20,363 nucleotides of DNA from the NCBI GenBank assembly GCA_027488055.1, contig JAIYCK010000190.1:1-20363 (forward strand), given 5' to 3'. Both the position numbers and the translations under genes were made by a program. Of the stretch, positions 7,332-14,810 are shown piece after piece; position 1 is the first letter of the stretch; each line of letters starts with the position of its first letter. The notes beneath the pieces are model-generated. The model did not search any database, was not told the origin of the DNA, and was given only the letters and a program-made list of their open reading frames with translations. The DNA is from Flavobacteriales bacterium (GTDB lineage Bacteria; Bacteroidota; Bacteroidia; Flavobacteriales_D; Sanyastnellaceae).

Positions 7332-9407
7332 CTAAAACCTCCAGCGGAACATCACATGGAGATCGCTCAATTGATTTCCTTGGATCTCTTGATTACCAGA
7401 GCCAATGAGGCGTCGGTCAGAATACAACCAACGGGCATAACGTACTTGCAACTCCACTCCTCTGCGTACGTCCCAACTGGCCATGGCATACATGCGGCTT
7501 CCTACGCCATTATAAGCCGGAATACTGAAGGCGTACAACACATCGTTTTCATAGGCATACACCCGTGCATTCCAATCATCGGTACGAAACAAAGCATATC
7601 TCGCTACAAACTGAATGGGCAATCCAATTTTTTTGAATACCACATCCTGATACATCAAATAACCGTTTTGTTGCACACTTTCCTTCTCATAAAATACCCA
7701 CTCCAATCGGGATTTGAGTTGCACATTGGGATGGACAAAATACGATGCGTTCAACCGAAACACATCGCGCGATAGATCCACTGGTGCGGTGATTCGCTCA
7801 TCTGTTGAAGAGGTATTCTGCATATCTCCTCGACGGCGGAAACGCACATAAAACTCATCTTTCCGATTGGGCTTATAATTCAGTTGAACCAAAAAATCAG
7901 AAGCATTGCTTGGTGCGTCCACCCGATATCTCAGCCAAGGATATTTCACCAAATCCACATACGTCGTAAACGTCCATCCCTTTGACCAAGTGGTTTGAAC
8001 ACCCGCAAACAACCCGCGCTCATTGGCTGGATTATCCTGATTCTCTGCAAATACGTTGGCATACAATGCTTGATAATCGTTGCTAAAATGGCGATGCAAG
8101 AGACTCAATGCCACTGATGGGTGCAATGAAGCCACTACGCCATTGACCATGGCCCATCCGCCATTTGCACTGCGTGAAGCCTCACCAAATACATTGGCAT
8201 TCCGCCATACCGTTTGGTAATTGATTCCCATATTGCTGAAATCTTGTCCTTGCGGCCGATAATAGCGATACAAGTCTGGATTCAAAAACAAGGGCTTGTC
8301 ATAATGCAAAGCCGCAGCCGTGAAACCAATCGACCCGCGCTTCCATTTATAGTCCACATTGCCTCCTGCAACGGATTCACTCAAAGTGCCTCGCTTTTCC
8401 AATTCCGAGGCGGTTCGATGCAAACCTGCGGCATTGATGGAACTGACCAAAAAACCATCGTCTTGTGAATCCGCGAGCGTGGTATCAGATTCAATGGACG
8501 CATCCATATTTTTGACCGAACCAAAGGCAGACAATGTCCATTTACCAAAACCCAACGTCACAGCGCCTCCGCGCATGTATTGTCCTTCTTGGACACTTGT
8601 GTATGGTTTGAATCCAAGCGCATTTTTTTTGGTGTTGAGGATAAAGGGCGATTTTCCAAAACCCAAGCCATTCCAAAAAGTAAGGCCCTGTCCAAACATC
8701 GCTTGATAATCGCCTACGATGACCTTACGCACCCACCTGGTATCGTTGTACATGATATGCGCACTTGTAAAATCAGCTCCATTTTGTAGACCTTCGCCAG
8801 GATCCTTTTCCATCGTAAAACCGATTTGAAGGGCTTTTCGAAATTGAATCCGATAGCGGGTGTAGAGATAATCAGGAGAACCCACGTAAGCCTTTTGACC
8901 GGTCAATGGATCAGGGGTGTAACCAGCACGTTCTTGGAATTCGCGTTTATATCGCAGCATCAGCTCGCTGTTGGCCTCTTGCCAGATATTTTTGAAAGTC
9001 ACCTTATCGAGCATGCTTGCAGGGCTGGCCATTACAAAAGGCTCGATTTGTCGGATAACAGCCAATGAAAACTGATCCACAGCCTGCAATTCATAGATAC
9101 TACGCAGCGCTCCGTATCGAGCTAAGTGATTTTGCAAGGCCAGAATCTGCAATTCGTCGAGCAAATACAACTCGCGGAGTTGCTCCGTGGTTGCCGTATT
9201 GAGATTGAGGGGATTGTCGTAATAGCTGGTCAAACCTTCGAGCAGGGTCGTATAATCCAGTTCTACTCCTTCATCAAGAGCTGCGACAATGATTTCGATG
9301 CGCTGTTCAATGATGCTATTCTTTACGTCCTCATTTTTTTGAGACCACATCACGACGCTTCCGAACATGCAGATAATCAGGGCGCTATATGGAAAATACC
9401 TGCTCAT
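7332..9407 (-). CDS. Helix-hairpin-helix domain protein with outer-membrane beta-barrel-like body
   Basis: The chosen start at 9407 gives 691 residues; the frame opens six codons earlier (9425), but the ATG at 9407 overlaps the upstream stop as ATGA and sits directly before a signal sequence (MSRYFPYSALIICMFG). After a helical segment comes a ComEA-type helix-hairpin-helix at about residues 65-125, with LNLNTATTEQLREL and the later FVM end of an I-x-PFV motif. The remaining 560 residues are rich in alternating aromatic/polar beta strands and end in Phe (MFRWRF), as outer-membrane barrels do. The layout is seen in Bacteroidota proteins of unknown function. The HhH fold usually binds DNA backbone, but nothing here proves DNA binding. 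It is the second gene of an operon with the PorV/PorQ-like barrel. Confidence 0.8.
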   Translation of the reverse strand: MSRYFPYSALIICMFGSVVMWSQKNEDVKNSIIEQRIEIIVAALDEGVELDYTTLLEGLTSYYDNPLNLNTATTEQLRELYLLDELQILALQNHLARYGALRSIYELQAVDQFSLAVIRQIEPFVMASPASMLDKVTFKNIWQEANSELMLRYKREFQERAGYTPDPLTGQKAYVGSPDYLYTRYRIQFRKALQIGFTMEKDPGEGLQNGADFTSAHIMYNDTRWVRKVIVGDYQAMFGQGLTFWNGLGFGKSPFILNTKKNALGFKPYTSVQEGQYMRGGAVTLGFGKWTLSAFGSVKNMDASIESDTTLADSQDDGFLVSSINAAGLHRTASELEKRGTLSESVAGGNVDYKWKRGSIGFTAAALHYDKPLFLNPDLYRYYRPQGQDFSNMGINYQTVWRNANVFGEASRSANGGWAMVNGVVASLHPSVALSLLHRHFSNDYQALYANVFAENQDNPANERGLFAGVQTTWSKGWTFTTYVDLVKYPWLRYRVDAPSNASDFLVQLNYKPNRKDEFYVRFRRRGDMQNTSSTDERITAPVDLSRDVFRLNASYFVHPNVQLKSRLEWVFYEKESVQQNGYLMYQDVVFKKIGLPIQFVARYALFRTDDWNARVYAYENDVLYAFSIPAYNGVGSRMYAMASWDVRRGVELQVRYARWLYSDRRLIGSGNQEIQGNQLSDLHVMFRWRF

Positions 9408-10246
9408 TTTCGACCCTGTATCCAAGCAATTGAAACCTGCGGACTAAAGCCAAGTACATTGTGATAATGCGTCGCCACGTCGATGTCCAAAAACTTGACA
9501 CGCCAACCGAAACCGAAGCTAAACAGGGCAGGTCCTGTGCCTCCCCCGCAGCGCAGAACCAGATTCTGAACCGGCGCATACTCTAAGCCTGCACGCATGC
9601 CCCCTTGTTGACCGCTCACTTGCTGAACCTCGGCCGTCATGCGCAATTTGGCCGACCATGCATAGGCCATACCTGCAGCCAAGCGTGCAGGGGTTCTTTC
9701 GGATTGGTAGTCCGTCAGCGCCGCTTCATTGGCGTTGAGCACATGCGCTCCCAGCGTTAATTTTTTAGACGCATTGAATCGGGCTCCCAGTCCGATGGTC
9801 CAAAACCGGGTGCTCCCATACATTTCGTCCAGGGTGAGGGAATGATAATAAATTTGCGCGCCGATTGAGGTTTTTTCCCCCAAGCGAAGTCCATAGGCCA
9901 AACCCAAGCGATTGGATAGATACTGCTGATAACCAAAACTTTGGATATTGATTCCAAAAGCGCTATTGCCAAATGGCAAGACACCAGCGATGGAGCGCGT
10001 TCCGAGATTTTCAACTAAAAAAGCGTTTCGATAGGCCACCGCTATGCTTGCTTTAGAATTCCAGGCCAGTCCAGCTGGGTTGTTGGTAGCTGCCCATGTG
10101 TTGGTATCGGTGAGCATCGTATTGGCCATGGCTGCCGCAGGAGCTCCTGCAACAGAGGTAAGGTCTTGTGCCCGCGCGTTTGGCAGCGTGCTAAAAAAGC
10201 AGAAACTGAGGGCCAAAAAACCCGTGTAGAGAGCGCGTAAGGGCAT
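9404..10246 (-). CDS. PorV/PorQ-like outer-membrane beta-barrel protein
   Basis: A 280-residue exported protein when started at 10246, where MPLRALYTGFLALSF begins a clear signal peptide cleaved near ARA-QDL; the open frame runs 20 codons further up (10306) into sequence that looks like promoter. The mature start has the pattern APAAAMANTMLTDTNTWAA then NNPAGLAW, the signature of the FadL-fold PorV/PorQ/UPF0164 group, in which an N-P-A-G-L turn follows an Ala-rich segment. Regular beta strands follow to the end. PorV and PorQ belong to the T9SS attachment complex, yet many relatives are unassigned, and this one is shorter than PorQ (usually above 300 residues). Its last four bases overlap the helix-hairpin-helix protein start, so the two products are likely made together and may act together. 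Confidence 0.75.
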   Translation of the reverse strand: MPLRALYTGFLALSFCFFSTLPNARAQDLTSVAGAPAAAMANTMLTDTNTWAATNNPAGLAWNSKASIAVAYRNAFLVENLGTRSIAGVLPFGNSAFGINIQSFGYQQYLSNRLGLAYGLRLGEKTSIGAQIYYHSLTLDEMYGSTRFWTIGLGARFNASKKLTLGAHVLNANEAALTDYQSERTPARLAAGMAYAWSAKLRMTAEVQQVSGQQGGMRAGLEYAPVQNLVLRCGGGTGPALFSFGFGWRVKFLDIDVATHYHNVLGFSPQVSIAWIQGRK

Positions 10247-10300
10247 AGTAGGTGGCAATAAGCGTTGCAAAATAGCACAAAAAGAGACGTAAAAAACTTT

Positions 10301-10318
10301 CCACAAAAACCTTTGTGG
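10301..10318. repeat. Perfect inverted repeat over the tRNA-Leu -33 box
   Basis: CCACAAA / AACC / TTTGTGG, a 7-bp perfect inverted repeat with a 4-base centre, lies between two divergent units (the barrel operon on the minus strand and tRNA-Leu on the plus strand). Its right arm contains the TTTG proposed as the tRNA promoter -33 element; its left arm presents TTTG on the opposite strand. It may be an operator or simply two back-to-back -33 boxes. The minus-strand unit has a weaker possible -7 (TATTTTG, 10274-10268) about 20 bases before its ATG. Confidence 0.4.
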
Positions 10319-10345
10319 ATGAATTAAAAAAACGTAGTATATTCG
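10312..10345 (+). promoter_or_regulatory. Candidate promoter of tRNA-Leu
   Basis: TTTG at 10312-10315 and TATATTCG at 10338-10345 are 22 bp apart, matching TTTG / TAnnTTTG with one mismatch. The tRNA begins 33 bases after the second element, a normal length for a trimmed 5' leader. The spacing equals that of the candidate promoter at 7249-7282. Confidence 0.5.
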
Positions 10346-10378
10346 CGCCCTCCAATAGTAGATATTCCATATCTGCAG

Positions 10379-10458
10379 CCGGGTGTGGTGAAATTGGTAG
10401 ACATATCAGACTTAGGATCTGACGCGCGAGCATGGGGGTTCGAGTCCCTCCACCCGGA
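10379..10458 (+). tRNA. tRNA-Leu (anticodon TAG)
   Basis: The sequence folds as a class II tRNA. The acceptor stem is CCGGGTG (10379-10385) pairing with CACCCGG (10451-10457), with discriminator A at 10458. The D-arm region TGGTGAAATTGGTAGACA has the usual leucine pattern. The anticodon stem TCAGA/TCTGA flanks a 7-base loop CTTAGGA with anticodon TAG at 10413-10415, which reads CUN leucine codons. A short variable region of about 11 bases follows, then a T-arm with loop TTCGAGT. CCA is not encoded (the genome reads ACA), so it must be added after transcription. It stands alone, with its own promoter and terminator. Confidence 0.95.
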
Positions 10459-10464
10459 CATATG

Positions 10465-10494
10465 AAAAAGCAATGCGAGAGCGTTGCTTTTTTT
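10465..10494 (+). terminator. Rho-independent terminator after tRNA-Leu
   Basis: The arms AAAAAGCAATGC (10465-10476) and GCGTTGCTTTTT (10481-10492) pair over 12 positions with one G-T wobble around a GAGA loop, and the T-run continues to 10494. It begins 7 bases after the tRNA 3' end. Confidence 0.85.
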
Positions 10495-10533
10495 GTTGGC
10501 AAACATCAGGACGAGAAGTTTATGCCGAGGGAG

Positions 10534-10558
10534 GCGGCCGCAGCGAAGCGGAGGCCGC
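10534..10558. repeat. GC-rich inverted repeat in tRNA-tig gap
   Basis: GCGGCC (10534-10539) and GGCCGC (10553-10558) form a 6-bp stem around 13 bases that contain a second, competing hairpin, CCGC-AGCGAA-GCGG (10538-10551). It is strikingly GC-rich compared with its surroundings. The rest of the 311-bp gap 10459-10769 holds the tRNA terminator and a candidate tig promoter; I see no gene in it. Confidence 0.45.
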
Positions 10559-10696
10559 AAATGCCATCATACCAAGCCGCCTCCGTGCATATAATCGATG
10601 TGACCAAGTGGCCTACAAACCGAAAATTATCCAACGTACCCACTTCTGAAAATGTGCGCATGCCCTCCAAATGAACAAAAAAGAGGAATTCTTCCT

Positions 10697-10704
10697 TATT
10701 TTCG
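10697..10704 (+). promoter_or_regulatory. Candidate -7 element for trigger factor
   Basis: TATTTTCG, followed by CACCCCCCAA, closely resembles the tRNA-Leu promoter sequence TATATTCG followed by CGCCCTCCAA. A TTTG -33 box is not visible at 22 bp upstream. The predicted leader before the ATG at 10770 is about 60 bases. Confidence 0.3.
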
Positions 10705-10769
10705 CACCCCCCAAATCAAAAATTTTGTTTGCTAGCTCATGGGGGCGAGCTGATTACATATTACATCCT

Positions 10770-12119
10770 ATGAATATTACGCAACACCAGATCGACGCGT
10801 TGAATGCTGAACTCAGCATCGTATTGGACAAGAATGACTACGCCAACAACGTAGAGAATGCGCTTAAAAAACACCGCAAAACAGCCCAAATGCCAGGTTT
10901 CCGCGTGGGTCAAGTGCCGATGAGTGTCATTAAACAACGTTTCGGCAAAAGTGTGCTGGCGGAAGAGATCAATCAAATCCTTCAACGCGCGCTTCATCAA
11001 CATATCAGCGAAAACAAACTCAATGTATTGGGCAGCCCCATGCCAAAGGTTGATGGACGCGAACAAACCAATTGGGAAAACCCGGATCAATTCACCTTTC
11101 ATTATGAATTAGGATTGGCGCCAGAACTCCAACTGGAATTGAACCAAAATCTAACTTTTACTCATTTGGTTGCAGAGGTGGATGAATCATTGGTTTCGCG
11201 CCAGATCAAAGATTTCGCAAAACGTTTTGGAAAGATGAGCGAAGTCGATGTGTGCGGCGATGAAGACATGCTGTCTGCGGCGTTGCTGGAAGTGGACGCG
11301 GATAACCAACCCAAACTGGATGGCATTACCAGCGAAGGAAGTGTGTTTGTCGAATTCATCAAAGACGCCGCAACAAAAAGTGCTTTGGTCGGTCTCAAAA
11401 AAGAGGATACCGTCATTGTAAATCCACATCACCTGGCCGAAAATCACAACGACCTAGCCAAACTTTTGGGTATTACACACGAGGGAGTGCACCATTTGAA
11501 TAGCATGTTTCAGTTGACTGTCAAAGGCATTCAACACATGGAGATGGCAGAACTCAATCAAGAGCTTTTTGACCGCATGTATGGAGAAGGTGTCGTCAAC
11601 AGTGAAGAGGAATTGCGCAACAAGGTGCGCGAAGGTTTGACGCAACAGTTTGATATGGATGCCAATTGGATGTTTGCACGCAATGCAAAACGCCAATTGA
11701 CGGAAAACGTGCATGTAGAATTGCCAGATGCCTTTTTGAAGAGATGGATTCAAGCAACCAATGACAAGCCTCTCACGGTTGAACAATTGGATTACGAATA
11801 TCCACAATACGCCAACCAATTGCGTTGGACCCTCATCGAAAATCATCTGATTCAATCCAACGATATCAAAGTGACCCATGAAGAGGTGAAAAACAAAGTA
11901 AAAGAAAGCATTGCGGCGAACTTTGCCCAATACGGTATTCCGGTGCAAGAGGAAAACTTGGAGGAATATGCCAAAAACAGCATGTCCAACCAAGAGGAAA
12001 TCCGCAAGGTGTATGAACAACTTTTTGAAGAACGCTTGATGCAGCTTATTCGTGAAAAGTGCATCGTAGAAAGCAAGAAAATTTCATTCGAGGAGTTTGT
12101 GCACGCCGCGCAGCACTAA
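10770..12119 (+). CDS. tig: Trigger factor, ribosome-associated chaperone
   Basis: A 449-residue chaperone that docks at the ribosome exit tunnel and shields nascent chains. The ribosome-binding signature is GFRVGQVP at residues 43-50 (the GFRxGxxP loop), inside an N-terminal domain of about 140 residues. The C-terminal part (from about 260) is helical and charged, as expected for the SurA-like arms. The middle region, about 150-245, sits where the FKBP-type PPIase domain belongs but shows no recognisable FKBP active-site pattern, which suggests a degenerate, non-catalytic domain. The frame is open 33 codons upstream (10671), but homology starts at MNITQHQIDALNAEL, so the ATG at 10770 is chosen. 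It is apparently a single-gene unit, closed by the strong hairpin at 12141-12177. Confidence 0.95.
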   Translation: MNITQHQIDALNAELSIVLDKNDYANNVENALKKHRKTAQMPGFRVGQVPMSVIKQRFGKSVLAEEINQILQRALHQHISENKLNVLGSPMPKVDGREQTNWENPDQFTFHYELGLAPELQLELNQNLTFTHLVAEVDESLVSRQIKDFAKRFGKMSEVDVCGDEDMLSAALLEVDADNQPKLDGITSEGSVFVEFIKDAATKSALVGLKKEDTVIVNPHHLAENHNDLAKLLGITHEGVHHLNSMFQLTVKGIQHMEMAELNQELFDRMYGEGVVNSEEELRNKVREGLTQQFDMDANWMFARNAKRQLTENVHVELPDAFLKRWIQATNDKPLTVEQLDYEYPQYANQLRWTLIENHLIQSNDIKVTHEEVKNKVKESIAANFAQYGIPVQEENLEEYAKNSMSNQEEIRKVYEQLFEERLMQLIREKCIVESKKISFEEFVHAAQH

Positions 12120-12140
12120 CCTGTGAATTGGATCGATATT

Positions 12141-12177
12141 AAAAAAGGGATTTTTCAAAGTGAAAAATCCCTTTTTT
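12141..12177. terminator. Bidirectional rho-independent terminator between tig and the adhesin operon
   Basis: A perfect 17-bp stem with a 3-base AAG loop: arms 12141-12157 (A6, then GGGATTTTTCA) and 12161-12177 (TGAAAAATCCC, then T6). It starts 21 bases after the tig stop. A-tract and T-tract flank both sides, so it can stop tig transcripts and also those of the convergent minus-strand operon ending at 12323. The rest of the gap 12178-12322 shows no gene or clear signal. Confidence 0.9.
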
Positions 12178-12322
12178 ATGCCCGCTCACGAATCGAGGGG
12201 CAAAAAGTGAGCTGTGATAAGATTACTTGTAACTTGATTGAAATGAGTGGCATTCCCACAAGCACTGATCAACCCCAATGTGAGCTTGCTCTCGCACACA
12301 TGCGCTCACCCAGCATGTTTGC

Positions 12323-12592
12323 CTATTCAATGGTGAGTGGATATTCCGCCGCGCATTCATTTACAATAGGCAATATATCCTCTGGACGCTGATCGTTTTG
12401 CGGATAACGTTCCACGAGTTTCTGGAGATAGCATTCGCATATACTATCCGCTCGTCCATGTAAATAGAGGGATTGATTCACCTCAACACATTTCGCTTTC
12501 ACACTGCTGCGCTCTTCCGCTGACCATTCACTCTTGCATGAAAAGAAAGCAATGGACAATACAGCTATGTAACATACTATTTGCTTGCTCAT
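12323..12592 (-). CDS. Small cysteine-containing lipoprotein
   Basis: An 89-residue exported protein. Residues 1-19 form a lipoprotein signal with lipobox AFFSC, so Cys19 should be lipidated. The mature part has four more cysteines in the pattern C-x(16)-CEC-x(n)-C, within KAKCVEVN, SICECYLQKLVERYP and VNECAAEY. Small Bacteroidota lipoproteins with a similar CxC followed by a helix and a Y-P end are common and uncharacterised. Its ATG overlaps the stop of the OmpA/PorE-like gene by one base (TAATG), placing it as the last gene of the adhesin-secretion operon. It might be a lipoprotein partner of that machinery, but I know of no demonstrated role. Confidence 0.7.
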   Translation of the reverse strand: MSKQIVCYIAVLSIAFFSCKSEWSAEERSSVKAKCVEVNQSLYLHGRADSICECYLQKLVERYPQNDQRPEDILPIVNECAAEYPLTIE

Positions 12593-14772
12593 TACAATAC
12601 TTTGAATTCGGTTCTTCGGTTAACTGCATGTTGTTCATCTGTGCAAGTCACGCCATCGTCGCATTGATTAAGTAATATGGTTTCTCCGTAACCCTTACTC
12701 ACCATTCGTTCTTTTGCTACTCCCTGACCGATCAGATAATCAACCGCACTCTTCGCACGCTTTTCGGAAAGTGTCAAGTTGTAAGAATCACCACCACGGG
12801 AATCCGAATGGGATCCCAATTCAATTCGCATGGTCGGGTTGTCACGTAGAATGGCCACCAGCTTATTCAACTCAGTTGCTGATTCTGGTTTCAAAACCGC
12901 ACTGTTGTAGTCATAATAAATGTTGTCCACTTTCACCGTGGTATTCTTCTCCAGCTTGAATAATTTAAAATCACGCGTATGTACCTTCTGTGCTGGATTA
13001 TTTGTTGTGAATTTTTCCGTCATACGGCTGAAGCCATCCTTTAGTGCGATGGTCAAATATGTTTTATTGGCTTGCAATGGCCACATATAGGTGCCTGTTC
13101 CAGTAATTGAAATTGTGTCCAAAGCCAATGTATCCATACCCGTCAATTCGTTTAAAATCACGATAGCCCCAACCGCGGGTTTGCCGTCTGCATCGTAAAT
13201 TACTTTACCCGATGTCATCCAATCAATTTTTTGTATTTCGATATTCAGATCCTCCATAAACGATGAGCGGGGATCTGCTTTGCGCGATGCTTTGCCCGGA
13301 AGATACATGGCCTTGCTGGCCTCCAATTCGATGATGTCCTTGTATGGAACAGTGATGGTATAGCGTCCATTTGCATCTGTTTTCACCTGGAGCATCGATC
13401 CATCCTCAGCGGGTATCATAACCGTCGCATTGGCCACTGGTTCCAATGTGTTATTGTCGCGCACAACACCAGACACAAATACTTCATCCACTGGTTGTAT
13501 TGAAAATTCGTAAATATCATCATCACCTTTGCCCCCGGGGCGATTACTGGATAGGTAACCCTTGGTTTCGTTAGGGAAACAAATCAAGCCAAAATCATCA
13601 TAATGCGAATTACCAGGATAGCCAATGTTTTTTACACCCGAAGTATCATTCGGGTTGGTATAGAACACGTCCAAACCACCTATACTCAGATGTCCATTGG
13701 ATGAAAAATACAGCATATCATTGGATAGCGCGAATGGGAATAGTTCATCACCCAATGTATTTACTTTGTTACCACAATTTACAGGACTGGCCCACAATGA
13801 ATCCTTCCAATCGGAATAATACAAATCTGTTCCACCCGATCCACCGGGCATATCACTGACAAAATACATGCGCTTACCATCTGGAGTAAGTGTTGGATTT
13901 CCGAGGGAATAATTACGGTTATTGAAAGCAAATGCCTCCTCATCGCCAAAAGTCTTTTCTGCAGTGTTGTATTTGATCGAGTAAATTCCCAAATTGCGGC
14001 GCCCTCCTTTCACTTTATCAAAATCACCCTTGCGCAAATTCTCCTTGGTATAATAAATCACATTGGTTGAAGGATTATAGGTCATAGTGCCTTCATGAAA
14101 ACGTGAAGTCATATCTTGCCCCATTACCCGCGCTCCTTTCAAGCTGCTATCGGGAGCGATGTCGCATTGATACATATTGAGAAAAGGCTGATTATTCCAA
14201 TTGTACATTGCTTGATGCTTGGTGCCGTCACCTCTACTCGAGGCAAAAACCAGTTGACCATTGACAAAAAATGCAGGTCCAAAATCCGAATAAGGTGAAT
14301 TGATTTCAGCCAAATGCATGCGGTATATCGCACTATCACGCACGATACGCTGAGCAAAATCAGTATGCGTAATATAAGATTTGGCGATGTGGTTGGTAGG
14401 CTGCACAGCCAAAAGCTTGTTGTACACATCGATTGCATCCGTGTACTTTCCTTGTAATTTCAGGACTTCGGCCAAACCCATGTAGTCAGAAGGTTTGCCC
14501 ATATTCATAGCAATAAGTCTTTTGTAATTGGCCTCTGCCTTGATCCACTCTCCTGTTTTGGTCTGACAATATGCGATTCTCCGAAGCGGCAAGGTATCGT
14601 TGGCATGCTTGGCGCTGGCCAAAATATCCGCATATATTTTGGAAGCATTTCGAAAATCAAAAGATTGAAAATATTGCTCAGCAATATTCAACTTTCCCTT
14701 TTGTGCCGAAGCCAATTGAGGAATGGCCATGGCGGCCATGAGCAAGACTAGTAGTGCGAAGCGTTGTTTCAT
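12592..14772 (-). CDS. PorE-like OmpA family protein with TPR and beta-propeller repeats
   Basis: About 726 residues from the preferred start at 14772 (MKQRFALLVLL, a good signal peptide ending ASA-QKG). A longer start at 14811 would overlap the SprF stop as TAATG but would add 13 residues before the signal. Parts in order: TPR-like helices over about the first 150 residues; WD40/PD40-like propeller blades (e.g. PTLTPDGKRMYFVSD, GYLSSNRPGGKGDDDIYEF); a carboxypeptidase-regulatory-like beta domain (VSGVVRDNNTLEPVANATV) and a second similar one; and a C-terminal OmpA domain with SHSDSRGGDSYNLTLSEKRA, holding the Asp and Arg that grip peptidoglycan. This is the domain order of PorE, the T9SS component that anchors to the cell wall. 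Position after PorP/SprF supports a role in secreting the upstream adhesin. Confidence 0.88.
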   Translation of the reverse strand: MKQRFALLVLLMAAMAIPQLASAQKGKLNIAEQYFQSFDFRNASKIYADILASAKHANDTLPLRRIAYCQTKTGEWIKAEANYKRLIAMNMGKPSDYMGLAEVLKLQGKYTDAIDVYNKLLAVQPTNHIAKSYITHTDFAQRIVRDSAIYRMHLAEINSPYSDFGPAFFVNGQLVFASSRGDGTKHQAMYNWNNQPFLNMYQCDIAPDSSLKGARVMGQDMTSRFHEGTMTYNPSTNVIYYTKENLRKGDFDKVKGGRRNLGIYSIKYNTAEKTFGDEEAFAFNNRNYSLGNPTLTPDGKRMYFVSDMPGGSGGTDLYYSDWKDSLWASPVNCGNKVNTLGDELFPFALSNDMLYFSSNGHLSIGGLDVFYTNPNDTSGVKNIGYPGNSHYDDFGLICFPNETKGYLSSNRPGGKGDDDIYEFSIQPVDEVFVSGVVRDNNTLEPVANATVMIPAEDGSMLQVKTDANGRYTITVPYKDIIELEASKAMYLPGKASRKADPRSSFMEDLNIEIQKIDWMTSGKVIYDADGKPAVGAIVILNELTGMDTLALDTISITGTGTYMWPLQANKTYLTIALKDGFSRMTEKFTTNNPAQKVHTRDFKLFKLEKNTTVKVDNIYYDYNSAVLKPESATELNKLVAILRDNPTMRIELGSHSDSRGGDSYNLTLSEKRAKSAVDYLIGQGVAKERMVSKGYGETILLNQCDDGVTCTDEQHAVNRRTEFKVL

Positions 14773-14810
14773 TTTATATCTGAATAAAAAGGACGTCATA
14801 GTCAATAACA

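Noticed and set aside
10432..10674. An open frame beginning inside tRNA-Leu and crossing its terminator
   Set aside because: It overlaps the tRNA T-arm, the terminator and the GC-rich repeat; no domain or plausible start.
10671..10769. N-terminal extension of trigger factor
   Set aside because: The 33 extra codons precede the conserved N-terminus and overlap the candidate promoter; the family start is at 10770.
12123..12392. An 89-codon plus-strand open frame after tig
   Set aside because: Its first codons are the 17-bp terminator hairpin, and it runs antisense over the lipoprotein gene; no signal or domain.
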